The notes under the pieces were generated by a model. The model did no database searches. It was not told the DNA's origin and saw only the letters and a program-made list of their open reading frames with translations. From Planctomycetota bacterium (GTDB taxonomy: Bacteria > Planctomycetota > SZUA-567), in assembly GCA_020060765.1 (NCBI GenBank), contig JAGUZQ010000098.1, forward strand, positions 59,137 to 123,136: a stretch of 64,000 bases of DNA, written 5' to 3'. The position numbers were made by a program, and so were the translations under genes. This document shows positions 43,333 to 52,442 of this stretch, one piece after another. How positions within the stretch are numbered: position 1 is the first letter of the stretch; each line of letters starts with the position of its first letter.

Positions 43333-44616
43333 ATGCTAACGCCATGCAAAAGATATCCCGTTCTCGCCCTGTTCGCGCTCTGCGCAATCGCGCCTGACAC
43401 AAAGGCGGAAGACGCTGGCCTCGCGCAATTCAACGCCGCCTGGGAACTGTGGAATAACGGCGAGGCGGAGCAGGCCAGGCTGAAGTTGTCCAGTGCGGGA
43501 CGGATGTATCCCCAGGCGCTGGACTTGAAATTTTTCCTCGCGGTTTGGGATCGCGCCGAGTCGTCGCGCAAGGAAGCGGAAAACTTTTTTAGGTTGCTGC
43601 AATCGCTGAAAACGGGAGAACCGCAGATAGAGGCTTCCGCGCTGGCTCTGAAGCTTGACGATTTACTCGTTCGACAGGCGGCGGGAGAACTCTCCGAAGT
43701 AGAGAAAAAAGAGAAGGAAGATGCTCTCGACCAGCTGGGGAAACTGGCCGACGCCAACCCCGAAAACTTCGCGCTGAACTGGATTTACGCCAGCGAGCTG
43801 CTCGCGTTCAAGAAAACCAAACTGGCGGAAAACAGGTTTTTCCTTCTGTTGCCGAAAGTCAAACTCGGCGTGCGATCGTTTCACGAAGAAGCCGTCGACG
43901 CGCTGTTTCAACAGAAAAAATATCAGGAAGCGACCGCCTATCTTGCCGCCCTGTCGCAGAAAGCGAACCAGCCGTGGGCGTTGTGCCTGACCGGCAAGGT
44001 GATGGCGCTGATGAAACAGGAAGACCAGTGCAACCAGGCTTACGACGCGGCGACCAAGCTGGATGAAAAGCGGGCGGAGACCTGGCTGGAATGGGGCGTC
44101 GTCCTGGAGGCGCTTCTCCACAAGAGCGACGAGGCGGTGACGAAACTGGATCAGGCCATCGAGCTTGACCGGAACAATGCCGAGTCGTACCGCAATCGCG
44201 GCATCATCAAGTTCCGGCAGAAAAAATACGATGAAGCCATCGCCGACCTGAAAAACGCCCTGCACGCGAATTCATCCGACCTGGATCTCCGCGGGCAACT
44301 GGCCTACTGCTATTTCCAGACCAAGCAGTACGAAGAAAGCTATAAGGAATACCACACCGTGGTTTCCCGGAAAAAGGAGCCCATGCCGACCGTCCGGTTC
44401 AATCTCGCCGCGCTCGCCGCCGCCACCGGCAAGAAACAGAAGTGCATTTCCGAATTGAGAGCCTGGATCAAGGAAGCCAACAACGACAATAAAATCCTGA
44501 AACCAAATCTGCTGAAAATTCCCCAGTTCAAGGAAATGCGGGAAGACAAGCAGTTCATCAAAATCGTCGCGGAGATAAACGCGTTGAGCGGCGTTAAGGA
44601 GCCGGAAAAGAAATAA
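43333..44616 (+). CDS. Secreted tetratricopeptide repeat protein
   Basis: 427 residues from ATG 43333. A signal peptide (RYPVLALFALCAIAPDTKA) precedes TPR-like helical repeats; clear ones are DEKRAETWLEWGVVLEALLHKSDEAVTKLDQAIELDRNNAESYRNRGIIKFRQKKYDEAIADLKNALHANSSDLDLRGQLAYCYFQTKQYEESYKEYHTV in pieces (residues about 250-345). The end resembles the LRELKDD-type caps seen in TPR proteins (IPQFKEMREDKQFIKIV). It probably scaffolds envelope protein complexes. No specific partner is indicated by the neighbours. Confidence 0.8.
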   Translation: MLTPCKRYPVLALFALCAIAPDTKAEDAGLAQFNAAWELWNNGEAEQARLKLSSAGRMYPQALDLKFFLAVWDRAESSRKEAENFFRLLQSLKTGEPQIEASALALKLDDLLVRQAAGELSEVEKKEKEDALDQLGKLADANPENFALNWIYASELLAFKKTKLAENRFFLLLPKVKLGVRSFHEEAVDALFQQKKYQEATAYLAALSQKANQPWALCLTGKVMALMKQEDQCNQAYDAATKLDEKRAETWLEWGVVLEALLHKSDEAVTKLDQAIELDRNNAESYRNRGIIKFRQKKYDEAIADLKNALHANSSDLDLRGQLAYCYFQTKQYEESYKEYHTVVSRKKEPMPTVRFNLAALAAATGKKQKCISELRAWIKEANNDNKILKPNLLKIPQFKEMREDKQFIKIVAEINALSGVKEPEKK

Positions 44617-44651
44617 GTTTCCCCTTATTCATATTCGCCACTTATCATTAC

Positions 44652-45917
44652 CTAGCGGAAAATCTCCCACGCCAGATGTGCGGGGAAATACGCCCAGTGC
44701 GCAGCGCACGTTCCCGCCGCGATCAGAATAACCGTAACCAGAACGTAATATTTCTCTCCCGTGATTTCGCCCAACCGGTCGATCGCGACAGCAGCGAGCG
44801 GCAAAATTGCCACGAAGGTCTGCGCGGCCAGATATGGCGCCGGTTTCCTGATCGCGAACAATAGCAACAGATTCATCAGCATGACCAGGCCCCACCAGCC
44901 CAGCCATTTTCCCCTGCCTCCGCGTTTCAACAGACATGCGCCCGCCGCCGCCAGCAAGATATTCACATAGCCGAACGCGCCTGTCAGCGCGAAAGCGTAG
45001 TCGCATAAAAATCCGCCCAGGAATTCCAGCTGTCGCGAAATCGGCCAGTGCAGAAATTCGCGGAACACCCACACGCCATGCCCGAACGCCTTGACCTCGT
45101 AATTTTCATAACGTAAATCCAACCCGCGCAGAATCAGCATCCACGCCAGCAGCGGCAGCAGATGCAGACCCGCCAGCAGCGCCAACGCCAGCCACCTGCG
45201 CCTGACGCGCAGGACAATCCACACCGCCGCCGCTATATCGTACACGGGCTTGGCCAGCATCATGAGGCCCAGCAACAGACCGCAGCGCACAGGCGTCTGC
45301 CAGTTTTTTTCCGCGGCGCGATAACAAGCCGTACCGAGCCACAAGACCGCGACTGCAATGCCGACGGCGATGAAGTTGGTCGTTGCCTCACTTACCGTCC
45401 ACACCGCACTCGGCAGCAGCGCAAGTTGCGCCGCGCTCAAGGCGGCGACCAGCGTGGAAAATCCCCACGTCTCGAGCAACCGGTAAAACCCGACTACGGA
45501 AAAAATCAGCACCAGCAGGTTCAGCAACAGCGCGGCGAAATACGCCTGTCGCATCGTGCACGGCTCGGCGAACGCCCCGAATCCGCGTTGCGAAAAATGA
45601 TAAAATCCGTTGGCCGTCCTGCCGAGCAGCGACACCGCCAGCGGATAGACCGGCCGGTTGACGCGGGTTTTGTCGGTATGGTAATAGCCGGGAAAATCGC
45701 ACGACAACCGCAGCCAGCCGTCCTGGTCGGGATTGAACAGCAAGAGGCGCTCCCGGGGCGAAAGCGCCTCTTCATACAGCCAGAATTTCTGCTTGTTGCA
45801 AGTCACAAACGGCAACGAACATCCCGCCGCGAACGCCAGCAACGCCAGCCCGTACAGCCAGCGGGGGACGGCGAGGAATGCGACGGCGCGTCTAAACATA
45901 TGCTCTTTACCGTTCAC
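44652..45917 (-). CDS. Integral membrane glycosyltransferase-like protein (ArnT/GT39-83 type)
   Basis: 421 residues; start GTG 45917 overlaps the stop of the preceding PHP gene in GTGA. About ten membrane helices are interleaved with short loops. Residues about 8-28 form the first helix; the early loop contains Glu and aromatic residues (CNKQKFWLYEEALSPRERLLLFNPD), as in polyprenyl-phosphate-dependent transferases where an acidic loop after helix 1 is catalytic. It may transfer sugars from lipid carriers to surface glycans or proteins. Family inferred from topology only. Confidence 0.6.
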   Translation of the reverse strand: MNGKEHMFRRAVAFLAVPRWLYGLALLAFAAGCSLPFVTCNKQKFWLYEEALSPRERLLLFNPDQDGWLRLSCDFPGYYHTDKTRVNRPVYPLAVSLLGRTANGFYHFSQRGFGAFAEPCTMRQAYFAALLLNLLVLIFSVVGFYRLLETWGFSTLVAALSAAQLALLPSAVWTVSEATTNFIAVGIAVAVLWLGTACYRAAEKNWQTPVRCGLLLGLMMLAKPVYDIAAAVWIVLRVRRRWLALALLAGLHLLPLLAWMLILRGLDLRYENYEVKAFGHGVWVFREFLHWPISRQLEFLGGFLCDYAFALTGAFGYVNILLAAAGACLLKRGGRGKWLGWWGLVMLMNLLLLFAIRKPAPYLAAQTFVAILPLAAVAIDRLGEITGEKYYVLVTVILIAAGTCAAHWAYFPAHLAWEIFR

Positions 45918-47275
45918 AGCGCGTTAAGTATTTTCCCCGGCGTCGCGCCCTGTCCCAGGGAGGCGAGCTTTTGCCTCGCGTCGGCGGCGGGGAACCCGAG
46001 CAGGCCGACTTGCAGATAAAAGTCGTTGGCCTTTTTCGCATCCTCGCCGAAAGTATCCCGCGCCCAGGCGCTGACCCGCCCCTGCCGCAACGCGCTTTGC
46101 AGCAGCGTGTGCCCGTACAGGATATAAGCGCCGTCGCGGAAATCGTCGGCGTAGGGAGCTAGTTCCGGCGCGTCGAAACTGTCGACGAATTTCTGGCCGT
46201 AACTGTTTTTCTCCGTGCCGACGGAAAGGATCAGATTGCGCTTTCTCGCCTCCGCCATGATTTCCGCCAGCTTTGCCACCTTCGTTTTTTTCGCCGCCGG
46301 GTCGGAGATGTTCCAGTTGCGGTCGGGAATGATATTGAACGCGAGGCAGCCCAGCTTGCCATAACTGTCCAGCAAAACGCCTGCGTCCGCTTCGCCGGAA
46401 CTGGTGCCGTCCAGCCACGCGCCGCAGGGGATCGCGCCGCAATGCAGGGTCATTTTCACCACTTCCTCGACCGGCGGGAAAGTTTTCTCCGTCGGCTGCG
46501 CGTAACCCGCCCCGCCCCGCTTCATCAATTTTGCCCGGATCGCATTGCGGAAGGAGGCGACGTCTTTCAGCAGAGCCGTAACTTTTTCCGCAGGCAGTTC
46601 CAGCTTTTCCATCCAATAAGCGGCCAGCTTTTTTTCGTCGGCAAAGGCCTGCCGCGATTTATTATCCAACGCCTCCAGCATATGCCGTTCGGTAGCGTTG
46701 CCGGAAGGGGTCAAGCTTTCCACATCGGCGGCATAATCAATTTGAAGCGGTGCCAGAGTCGCACGCAGGCGCTCCAGCATCGCGACGTTTCGCTCCCGCG
46801 CGCCCCGACGCATCATGGCGAGAGTTTTTTCCGCCTCGCTGCCCTTTTCCGGCAGGGAGGTGAAACCAGTTCCCATGAAATACGCCACTCCTGCTTCGCC
46901 GGGGCTGTTGATGTCGCGCGAGGCATACTCCTTCATATACACCCGCGATTCGAGCGCCACGTTGGCGCGGACTTCCAGCACATCGCCTGCCGCGAGAAAT
47001 TCGCCCATCGCGTCAAGCACGTCGAAATCGACTGCGCCGACTACGTCCAGCCCCGCCTTTTTCGCCTCCCACACAAGGCGCGAGGGGCTGTGCCCGTCGG
47101 CGTTGAAGGAGAAACACGTGTGCAGATGCACGTTAACGAAACCGCACAGATCAGGCGTGGAAATTTCGCCGCGTTTGAGCCGAGCCTCGATTTCTCCCAG
47201 CGCCGCTTTTCTCGTTTCGCTATCCAGGGAATCAAGCCTGTCCTCAAGTTGCCGAATATCCATGTTACTGTTCAT
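45914..47275 (-). CDS. PHP-domain protein (predicted metal-dependent phosphoesterase)
   Basis: 453 residues with ATG at 47275, overlapping the crcB stop in ATGA; a longer open frame reaches into crcB and is not used. An N-terminal helical lead (residues 1-40) is followed by the PHP motif FVNVHLHTCFSF with H50 and H52, then VDFDVLDAMGEF, ALESRVYMKEYASRD and later LHCGAIPCGAWLDG and SVGTEKNSYGQKF blocks, in keeping with a PHP barrel that binds two or three metals. Members hydrolyse phosphoesters of nucleotides or histidinol. The substrate here is unknown. Operon: crcB, this gene, membrane glycosyltransferase. Confidence 0.7.
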   Translation of the reverse strand: MNSNMDIRQLEDRLDSLDSETRKAALGEIEARLKRGEISTPDLCGFVNVHLHTCFSFNADGHSPSRLVWEAKKAGLDVVGAVDFDVLDAMGEFLAAGDVLEVRANVALESRVYMKEYASRDINSPGEAGVAYFMGTGFTSLPEKGSEAEKTLAMMRRGARERNVAMLERLRATLAPLQIDYAADVESLTPSGNATERHMLEALDNKSRQAFADEKKLAAYWMEKLELPAEKVTALLKDVASFRNAIRAKLMKRGGAGYAQPTEKTFPPVEEVVKMTLHCGAIPCGAWLDGTSSGEADAGVLLDSYGKLGCLAFNIIPDRNWNISDPAAKKTKVAKLAEIMAEARKRNLILSVGTEKNSYGQKFVDSFDAPELAPYADDFRDGAYILYGHTLLQSALRQGRVSAWARDTFGEDAKKANDFYLQVGLLGFPAADARQKLASLGQGATPGKILNAL

Positions 47276-47652
47276 CCTTGTATTATTCTGGCGCAAGACA
47301 TACCGCCCCACACGCAACATACCCCCAGCACCACATTCAACGCGACGTTGAATAAGGCCGCGTCCGCCGCGCCGTCGCGGGCGAGAAACAGCGTTTCGTA
47401 ACCGAAAGTGGAAAACGTGGTCAGGCTGCCCATGAAACCGGTGATCAGGAACAAGCGCGTCTGCTCGGAAAAAAGATTCCTCTCGGCGGCGAGAGTGATG
47501 AGCAACCCTGCCGCGAAACAGCCGATGAGATTCACCGCCAGCGTGCCCAGCGGCATGCCCGCGCCCATCTTCCGGTTCACGAAATTGGAAATACCATAAC
47601 GCGCGATCGCCCCGGCCAGTCCGCCGAGTCCAACCGCGATCAGATGCAACAT
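47272..47652 (-). CDS. crcB: Fluoride channel CrcB/Fluc
   Basis: 126 residues, start ATG 47652 (MLHLIAVGLGGLAGAIARY); an ATG 18 bases upstream is less likely as it adds a polar lead. Four membrane helices are present with the family motifs GGLAGAIARY, GTLAVNLIGCFAAG and GFMGSLTTFSTFGYE; the Asn and the Phe-box residues that line the fluoride pore are in place. It exports fluoride. The stop overlaps the PHP gene start. No fluoride riboswitch is visible upstream. Confidence 0.94.
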   Translation of the reverse strand: MLHLIAVGLGGLAGAIARYGISNFVNRKMGAGMPLGTLAVNLIGCFAAGLLITLAAERNLFSEQTRLFLITGFMGSLTTFSTFGYETLFLARDGAADAALFNVALNVVLGVCCVWGGMSCARIIQG

Positions 47653-47703
47653 GGACGCCTCTCCCGCCAAGCTTAGTACAGCGCCCCGCAGGGCAAAACA
47701 TGA

Positions 47704-47849
47704 AAGGGACTAAGGCTCTAAGGGACTAGGGGACTAAGACTCCGGTCGAAGATTTCCCGGTTTGCCTTAAGTTTTTCGTAATCGAAGGTTATCGGCTCCT
47801 AGCCTGTAAAAAAAATCCTAGTCCCTTAGTCCCCTAGTCCCAAATCCGG
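47704..47849. repeat. Family D inverted-repeat element, complete copy
   Basis: Left end GGGACTAAGGCTCTAAGGGA plus CTAGGGGACTAAGACT; right end ATCCTAGTCCCTTAGTCC plus CCTAGTCCCAAATCCGG. The arms are inverted relative to each other and composed of GGGACTA-type heptamers; the centre includes AAGTTTTTCGTAATCGAAGG. A second copy, in opposite orientation, begins at 63911 and leaves the window. Length about 146 bases. Confidence 0.7.
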
Positions 47850-47877
47850 TTACCCCCTTTACTTTGAGGCGATGTAC

Positions 47878-48138
47878 TCAGGCGTGGCCGAAAGTCATTT
47901 TCTTTACTTCCAGACCGGGTATAGCCTTGAGTTTGGCCGCCAGTTCGTCGGCTTTCGCCTCGCCGCCCACCATCTCAAGCAGCATCAGGCCGGCAGGGGA
48001 ACAGACCGACTCGCTGGCCTCGTGCAGCCCCAGCCGCGTGCGGATGCTGCACCCGAATTCCGTCAAAGCAGCCTGCACCGCGACCGCATCCTTCAACCGA
48101 TTGGTGATATGCACACCCAGAATCACATGCTTGTTCAT
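47878..48138 (-). CDS. TM1266-like small regulatory protein
   Basis: 86 residues, ATG at 48138 after gaaggagaaagc. A single ferredoxin-like/ACT-like domain: VILGVHITNRLKDAVAVQAALTEFG, CSIRTRLGLHEASES, CSPAGLMLLEMVGG, and GLEVKKMTFGHA. It resembles TM1266, a putative regulator associated with iron-only hydrogenases, in length and strand order. Two cysteines (30 and 46) and several His could bind metal. No hydrogenase is encoded in the window, so its target is unknown. Confidence 0.6.
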   Translation of the reverse strand: MNKHVILGVHITNRLKDAVAVQAALTEFGCSIRTRLGLHEASESVCSPAGLMLLEMVGGEAKADELAAKLKAIPGLEVKKMTFGHA

Positions 48139-48218
48139 GCTTTCTCCTTCGCGTAAAAAAAACCCTCACCCCAACTAAGCACGATTATAAAGGCGGCACG
48201 AAACGGGGTCAAAGCAAA

Positions 48219-50057
48219 TCACTCCACCGTCACGCTCTTGGCGAGATTCTTAGGCTTATCCACGTCGCAGCCGCGGGCGCAGGCGATATAGTACGCCAAC
48301 AGTTGCAGCGGCACCGCGCAGCAGATCGAATTCATGATGCCGCTGTCGGCGCGGACGTAGATCACGTCGTCGACGAACTTGTGAATCTCGTTGTCATCGT
48401 GGCTGGCAACGGCAATCACCTTGCCCTGCCGCGCCTTCACCTCCTGGATGTTGCCCAGCACTTTTTCATAGCGCCGCCCCTTCAGCGCGATTACGAGGGC
48501 AGGCATATTTTCGTCGATCAACGCGATGGGGCCGTGCTTCATTTCCGCCGCGTCATAGCCTTCGGCGTGGATGTAAGACACTTCCTTCAATTTCAGCGCC
48601 CCCTCCATCGCCAGCGGCCAGCCGGTGCCGCGCCCGAGGAAAAGGAAGTTAGACGCGTCTTTGTAATTCATGGCAATGCCGCGCACGTAATTGGCCGTCG
48701 ACAGGATGCCTTCCACCCGATGGCCGACCGTGACCAGATTCTCGCAGCGCCTGCGCGCATCATTCACGGAGAGAGTCTCGCGCACCATGCCCATGCGGAT
48801 AGCGAGGATGTACAGCCCGGCGATCATCGAAGTAAACGCCTTGGTCGAGGCCACGCCGATTTCCGGGCCGCAATGGAGATAGAAGACGCCGTCGGATTCG
48901 CGGGCGATGGAACTGCCGACCACGTTGACGATGGAAATCACCTTGCAGCCGCGCTCCCGCGCCAGCCGCACGGCGGCGAGAGTATCGGCGGTTTCGCCGG
49001 ACTGCGTAACGGCGATCACCAGCACCGTCGGGTCGAGAATCGGGTCGCGGTAGCGGAAATCGGCGGCGTATTCGGGATAGGCCGGAATCCGCGCGACGCG
49101 CTCGATCATGTTGCGCCCGACCATGCAGGCGTGATAGGCGGTGCCTTGCGCAATCATGATAATCCGCGAAACTCCGGCGAAATATTGCTCCGGGATTTCC
49201 ATCCCGTCCATGTTGAGTTCCGGCGGCAGGGAGATGTCGTCGGGCAGAGCGATTCTGCCGCGCACCAGATTTTCCAACACGCGCGGCTGCTCGAAAATCT
49301 CCTTCAGCATGAAGTGGTCGTAGCCTTGTTTCTGCGCGGCTTCCGCCGACCATTTTATTTCCGTCACCACCGGATTCACGTCTTTCCCGTCGGCGCGGAA
49401 CCTGACCTCGTCGGCGGTGATGACCGCGACCTGGTCGTCTTCCATGAACACGACTTTCCGGGTGTGGGGCAGAATCGGCACGGCGTCGGACGCGATCAGG
49501 TTGGCGTTTTCCCCCAGCCCCACTGCCAGCGGACTGCCGCGCCGGGCAGCGACGATCAGGCCGGGATTGTCAGCCGCCACCACCCCCAGCGCAAAGGTGC
49601 CGTCCAGCATGGGCAGCACTTTCTCCACCGCCGCCACCAGGTCGCCGCGATATTCCCGTGCGATCAGCAACACCACCGCTTCGGAATCGGTTTCAGAAGC
49701 GAAGTGCGCCCCTTCGTCTTCGAGGTCTTTGCGCAGTTTCGCGTAGTTGTCGATAATGCCGTTATGCACCAGCGCGATTTTTCCGGCGGCGTCCGCGTGG
49801 GGGTGGGCGTTCCGTTCCGCCGGTACGCCGTGCGTCGCCCAGCGGGTGTGGCCGATAGCGACGTCGGAATCGGTAGAGGCGGGAATCTTCTCCTCCAGAT
49901 CGGCCACGCGCCCCTTGGTTTTGATAATGTCCAGCCCCTCGCCGGAAGCGAAGGCAATGCCGGCCGAATCATAGCCCCGGTATTCCAAGGCTTTCAGTCC
50001 TTCCACCACCGCCGCAATCGCGCCGCCGCTGCCGACAAATCCCACTATTCCGCACAT
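48219..50057 (-). CDS. glmS: Glucosamine-fructose-6-phosphate aminotransferase
   Basis: 612 residues with ATG at 50057 so that Cys2 becomes the N-terminal nucleophile (MCGIVGFVGSGGAIAAVVEG). The glutaminase half shows YRGYDSAGIA and GHTRWATHGVP; the two sugar isomerase domains show TQSGETADTLAAV and FLGRGTGWPLAMEGALKLKEVSYIHAEGYDAAEMKHGPIALI, ending KPKNLAKSVTVE. It makes glucosamine 6-phosphate for peptidoglycan and LPS. No glmS ribozyme core is seen upstream. Confidence 0.97.
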   Translation of the reverse strand: MCGIVGFVGSGGAIAAVVEGLKALEYRGYDSAGIAFASGEGLDIIKTKGRVADLEEKIPASTDSDVAIGHTRWATHGVPAERNAHPHADAAGKIALVHNGIIDNYAKLRKDLEDEGAHFASETDSEAVVLLIAREYRGDLVAAVEKVLPMLDGTFALGVVAADNPGLIVAARRGSPLAVGLGENANLIASDAVPILPHTRKVVFMEDDQVAVITADEVRFRADGKDVNPVVTEIKWSAEAAQKQGYDHFMLKEIFEQPRVLENLVRGRIALPDDISLPPELNMDGMEIPEQYFAGVSRIIMIAQGTAYHACMVGRNMIERVARIPAYPEYAADFRYRDPILDPTVLVIAVTQSGETADTLAAVRLARERGCKVISIVNVVGSSIARESDGVFYLHCGPEIGVASTKAFTSMIAGLYILAIRMGMVRETLSVNDARRRCENLVTVGHRVEGILSTANYVRGIAMNYKDASNFLFLGRGTGWPLAMEGALKLKEVSYIHAEGYDAAEMKHGPIALIDENMPALVIALKGRRYEKVLGNIQEVKARQGKVIAVASHDDNEIHKFVDDVIYVRADSGIMNSICCAVPLQLLAYYIACARGCDVDKPKNLAKSVTVE

Positions 50058-50124
50058 AGGTTCTCCGTATCTGTTGCAAACCAATCTGCCGGATGCAAAC
50101 CGGTTCACGCCCTCCCACGAACTT

Positions 50125-50478
50125 TCATTTTTTCGAAGATTGCTCTACCAACCGGTTAAGAGTACTGTTATAGGATCCGACAAAAGCACGTCTGACATTA
50201 ACGCCATTCATAGAGTAATCCATACATCCCAGGTAACAGGCAGGAAGACCATTATATTCCGGGTCGGCCGATGGTAAACCAATACAAAAATAGGTCGCAT
50301 GTTTCAACTCGAACTGTTTTTTGGCCAGTTCCTCACCCAGACTTATTATCTGCCTATCATAGTTTAACTGCATATCAATCACATCATTTTTATGATTTTC
50401 ACGATCCCTCCAATTAGCGAAGTATGTAACAGCCAAGATTAAAACCAATACGGCAATTACTGCATCACGCCAAGCCAT
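50125..50478 (-). CDS. Membrane-anchored protein of unknown function, low GC
   Basis: 117 residues; start ATG 50478 is preferred since GGAG lies six bases before it (in-frame ATGs at 50493 and 50517 lack one). One membrane segment at residues about 4-20 (RDAVIAVLVLILAVTYFA) leads to a coiled-coil-like stretch (NDVIDMQLNYDRQIISLGEELAKKQFELK) and a Cys/Tyr-rich end (YFCIGLPSADPEYNGLPACYLGC). GC content is clearly below that of glmS and the oxidase next to it, suggesting recent acquisition. No family recognised. Confidence 0.55.
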   Translation of the reverse strand: MAWRDAVIAVLVLILAVTYFANWRDRENHKNDVIDMQLNYDRQIISLGEELAKKQFELKHATYFCIGLPSADPEYNGLPACYLGCMDYSMNGVNVRRAFVGSYNSTLNRLVEQSSKK

Positions 50479-50529
50479 TTTATTCTCCGTCATCCGATTG
50501 AATTCCGAATGCTTCATGCAAATCGAAAC

Positions 50530-52146
50530 TCAGACCAACACCCCCGGTGCCAGCATTCCGGCGGGGTCGAAAACTTTACGTATGCCGCGCATCCCGTCGA
50601 GAATTTCGAGGGGGTACTGCCTTTCCAGCATAGCTTTTTTCAGGCGACCGATGCCGTGTTCCGCCGCCACCGCCCCGCCCAGCCGCACTACTTCTTTCGC
50701 CCAGTTTACATACAATTCCTTGGCTTTGGCCAGTTGCGACAAGTCGGCAGGGAGGATATTCACATGCACGTGATTGTTACCGATGTGGCCGAAGACCACG
50801 GATTGCAATCCGGCCTCCGCCAAGCCGCGCCGGTACAACGCAAACACCTCGCGCAAGGCGGCGTCAGGCACTGCCATGTCGGTGCCGATCTTGTGCAGGC
50901 CGGGAATTTTCGCCGCGCGCTGGCCGATTATCGAATTGACCGCCTCCGGCACCGAATGCCGGAACAGTTTCTGCTGCTCCAGTTCGCCTTCCTCCATCGC
51001 CGCCCAGGTATCGTCAAGCGAGGAACCGACCGAGTCGAGCAGTTCCTCCAGCGGAACGCAAGCCTCCTCGGTTTCGTCTTCGGTTCCGGCGATTTCCAGA
51101 TACACCGCCGCGCCGTCCCAGGAGGGGATTTCCGGAATATGGCTGCCAGAGCCGTCTTCCTCTTTTTTCTGTTTAAGCAATGACAGCGCGTCGTGGTCGA
51201 AATATTCGATAGCCTCGAATTCGATAGCCTCGCGCGTACGCGCGTTTTCCACCAGCGCCAAGGCCTTTTCCTCATCGTCTACCACCGCCAGCACGCCAAG
51301 GATGGATTCCGGCTTGCGCGTTAGTAGCAACTCAACCTCGGCGAACGCGCACAGCGTGCCTTCGCTGCCGACCAGCAGATCGATAAGATCCATATCGCGG
51401 GCGATGTGATAACCGGCGGTGCACTTGGTGTCAGGCATGACCACGGCAGGCATATCGCAGGGCGTTTGACTGCCGTCGGCATTCTTAAAAACGAAAGACA
51501 GCCCCTCGGCCTTGACCTCGCCGCGCCGGACAAACAATTCCCGCCCGTCGGCGAAAACCGCCCGCAGTCCGCGCACCCATTTCCGGGTCGAGCCGTAACG
51601 ATAGGTGCGCGCGCCGGAAGCGTTATTGGCCACCACGCCGCCGACATGCGCCGTCATCTCGGTCGGGTCGACCGGGAACCACAGCGACAACTCTTCGTCG
51701 GCCATGAATTCCCGCGCCGCCGCCTGCTCCTCCGCCGACGCGCCGGGCAGATTGTCCAGCTCCTTACACGCCAGTTTCTCCGCCAGGTCGGCCAGGGATA
51801 CTCCCGGCTCGGCCCGCACGTAATAGCCGTTCTCGTCCCGACCGAAAGCCAGCAGCCGGTTCAGTCCTCCCAGCGAAACGATCGCGTCGGCGTCGATCGG
51901 GGCGACCGAGCCGGTGATACCGGTGCGCCCGGCGGAGAGGACGCATTTTTCGCCAAGTCCGGCCAATTCTTGCAGCGCGCCGGAAAGCTGCGCGGCATTT
52001 TCGGGAAAGTAAATCCGGCTGACCGCTTCCGCGCGCAGGCGGGATTCGTCGCCCAGCAGTTCGCGGTATTTCTCCGCGATTTCCGCTTGGTCGCGGACGC
52101 AGGCGCAGTTTTCAGATTCCACAGGTATGGGCGCTATCTTGTTCAT
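50530..52146 (-). CDS. FAD-linked oxidase (D-lactate dehydrogenase-like)
   Basis: 538 residues from ATG 52146 with gaaggaa upstream. The FAD domain contains CVLSAGRTGITGSVAPIDADAIVSL and the long block PVDPTEMTAHVGGVVANNASGARTYRYGSTRKWVRGLRAVFADG in pieces; the cap ends with VVFGHIGNNHVHVNILP and AAEHGIGRLKKAMLE. These are the VAO/PCMH signatures of D-lactate dehydrogenase/glycolate oxidase GlcD proteins. It oxidises a 2-hydroxy acid and passes electrons to quinones or a partner. No lactate permease or iron-sulfur partner lies nearby. Confidence 0.87.
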   Translation of the reverse strand: MNKIAPIPVESENCACVRDQAEIAEKYRELLGDESRLRAEAVSRIYFPENAAQLSGALQELAGLGEKCVLSAGRTGITGSVAPIDADAIVSLGGLNRLLAFGRDENGYYVRAEPGVSLADLAEKLACKELDNLPGASAEEQAAAREFMADEELSLWFPVDPTEMTAHVGGVVANNASGARTYRYGSTRKWVRGLRAVFADGRELFVRRGEVKAEGLSFVFKNADGSQTPCDMPAVVMPDTKCTAGYHIARDMDLIDLLVGSEGTLCAFAEVELLLTRKPESILGVLAVVDDEEKALALVENARTREAIEFEAIEYFDHDALSLLKQKKEEDGSGSHIPEIPSWDGAAVYLEIAGTEDETEEACVPLEELLDSVGSSLDDTWAAMEEGELEQQKLFRHSVPEAVNSIIGQRAAKIPGLHKIGTDMAVPDAALREVFALYRRGLAEAGLQSVVFGHIGNNHVHVNILPADLSQLAKAKELYVNWAKEVVRLGGAVAAEHGIGRLKKAMLERQYPLEILDGMRGIRKVFDPAGMLAPGVLV

Positions 52147-52331
52147 GACATTCCTTCCGGAAAAAAAATGCAAACAGGTTCAACTATACGAGGGTCGCAA
52201 CAAACAGACAAGCGGGATTCCGTTCTTTTTCCGAAAAAGGTTGAAGCGGCGGGTAAATCCGGTCGATAGGTAGGATGAACGGATTTCTTAATGCAACGCT
52301 AAACAATAGTCCCAACGCACAGTTTTTTATG

Positions 52332-52411
52332 TCCTCCCCCTCTCAGGGGGAGTTAGAGGGGGTAAAGGGAAATGGCTCTCACCCCTCCTGACCTTCCCTG
52401 GAAGGGGAGGA
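52332..52411. repeat. Family C palindrome, inverted copy
   Basis: CCTCCCCCTCTCAGGGGGAG, TTAGAGGGGGT and, on the other side, CCTTCCCTGGAAGGGGAGG. Same elements as the copies at 887 and 18212 but in the opposite order. The 296-base gap between the oxidase and the LysM gene holds only this. Confidence 0.65.
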
Positions 52412-52442
52412 ATTGCACAGCGTCAAACCGAGGAGAGAATTC

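Noticed and set aside
47276..47701. N-terminal extension of the PHP protein through crcB
   Set aside because: It is an alternative frame of crcB; the ATGA overlap at 47272-47275 gives a natural start.
47653..47703. Fluoride riboswitch before crcB
   Set aside because: No conserved aptamer blocks were found in the short leader.
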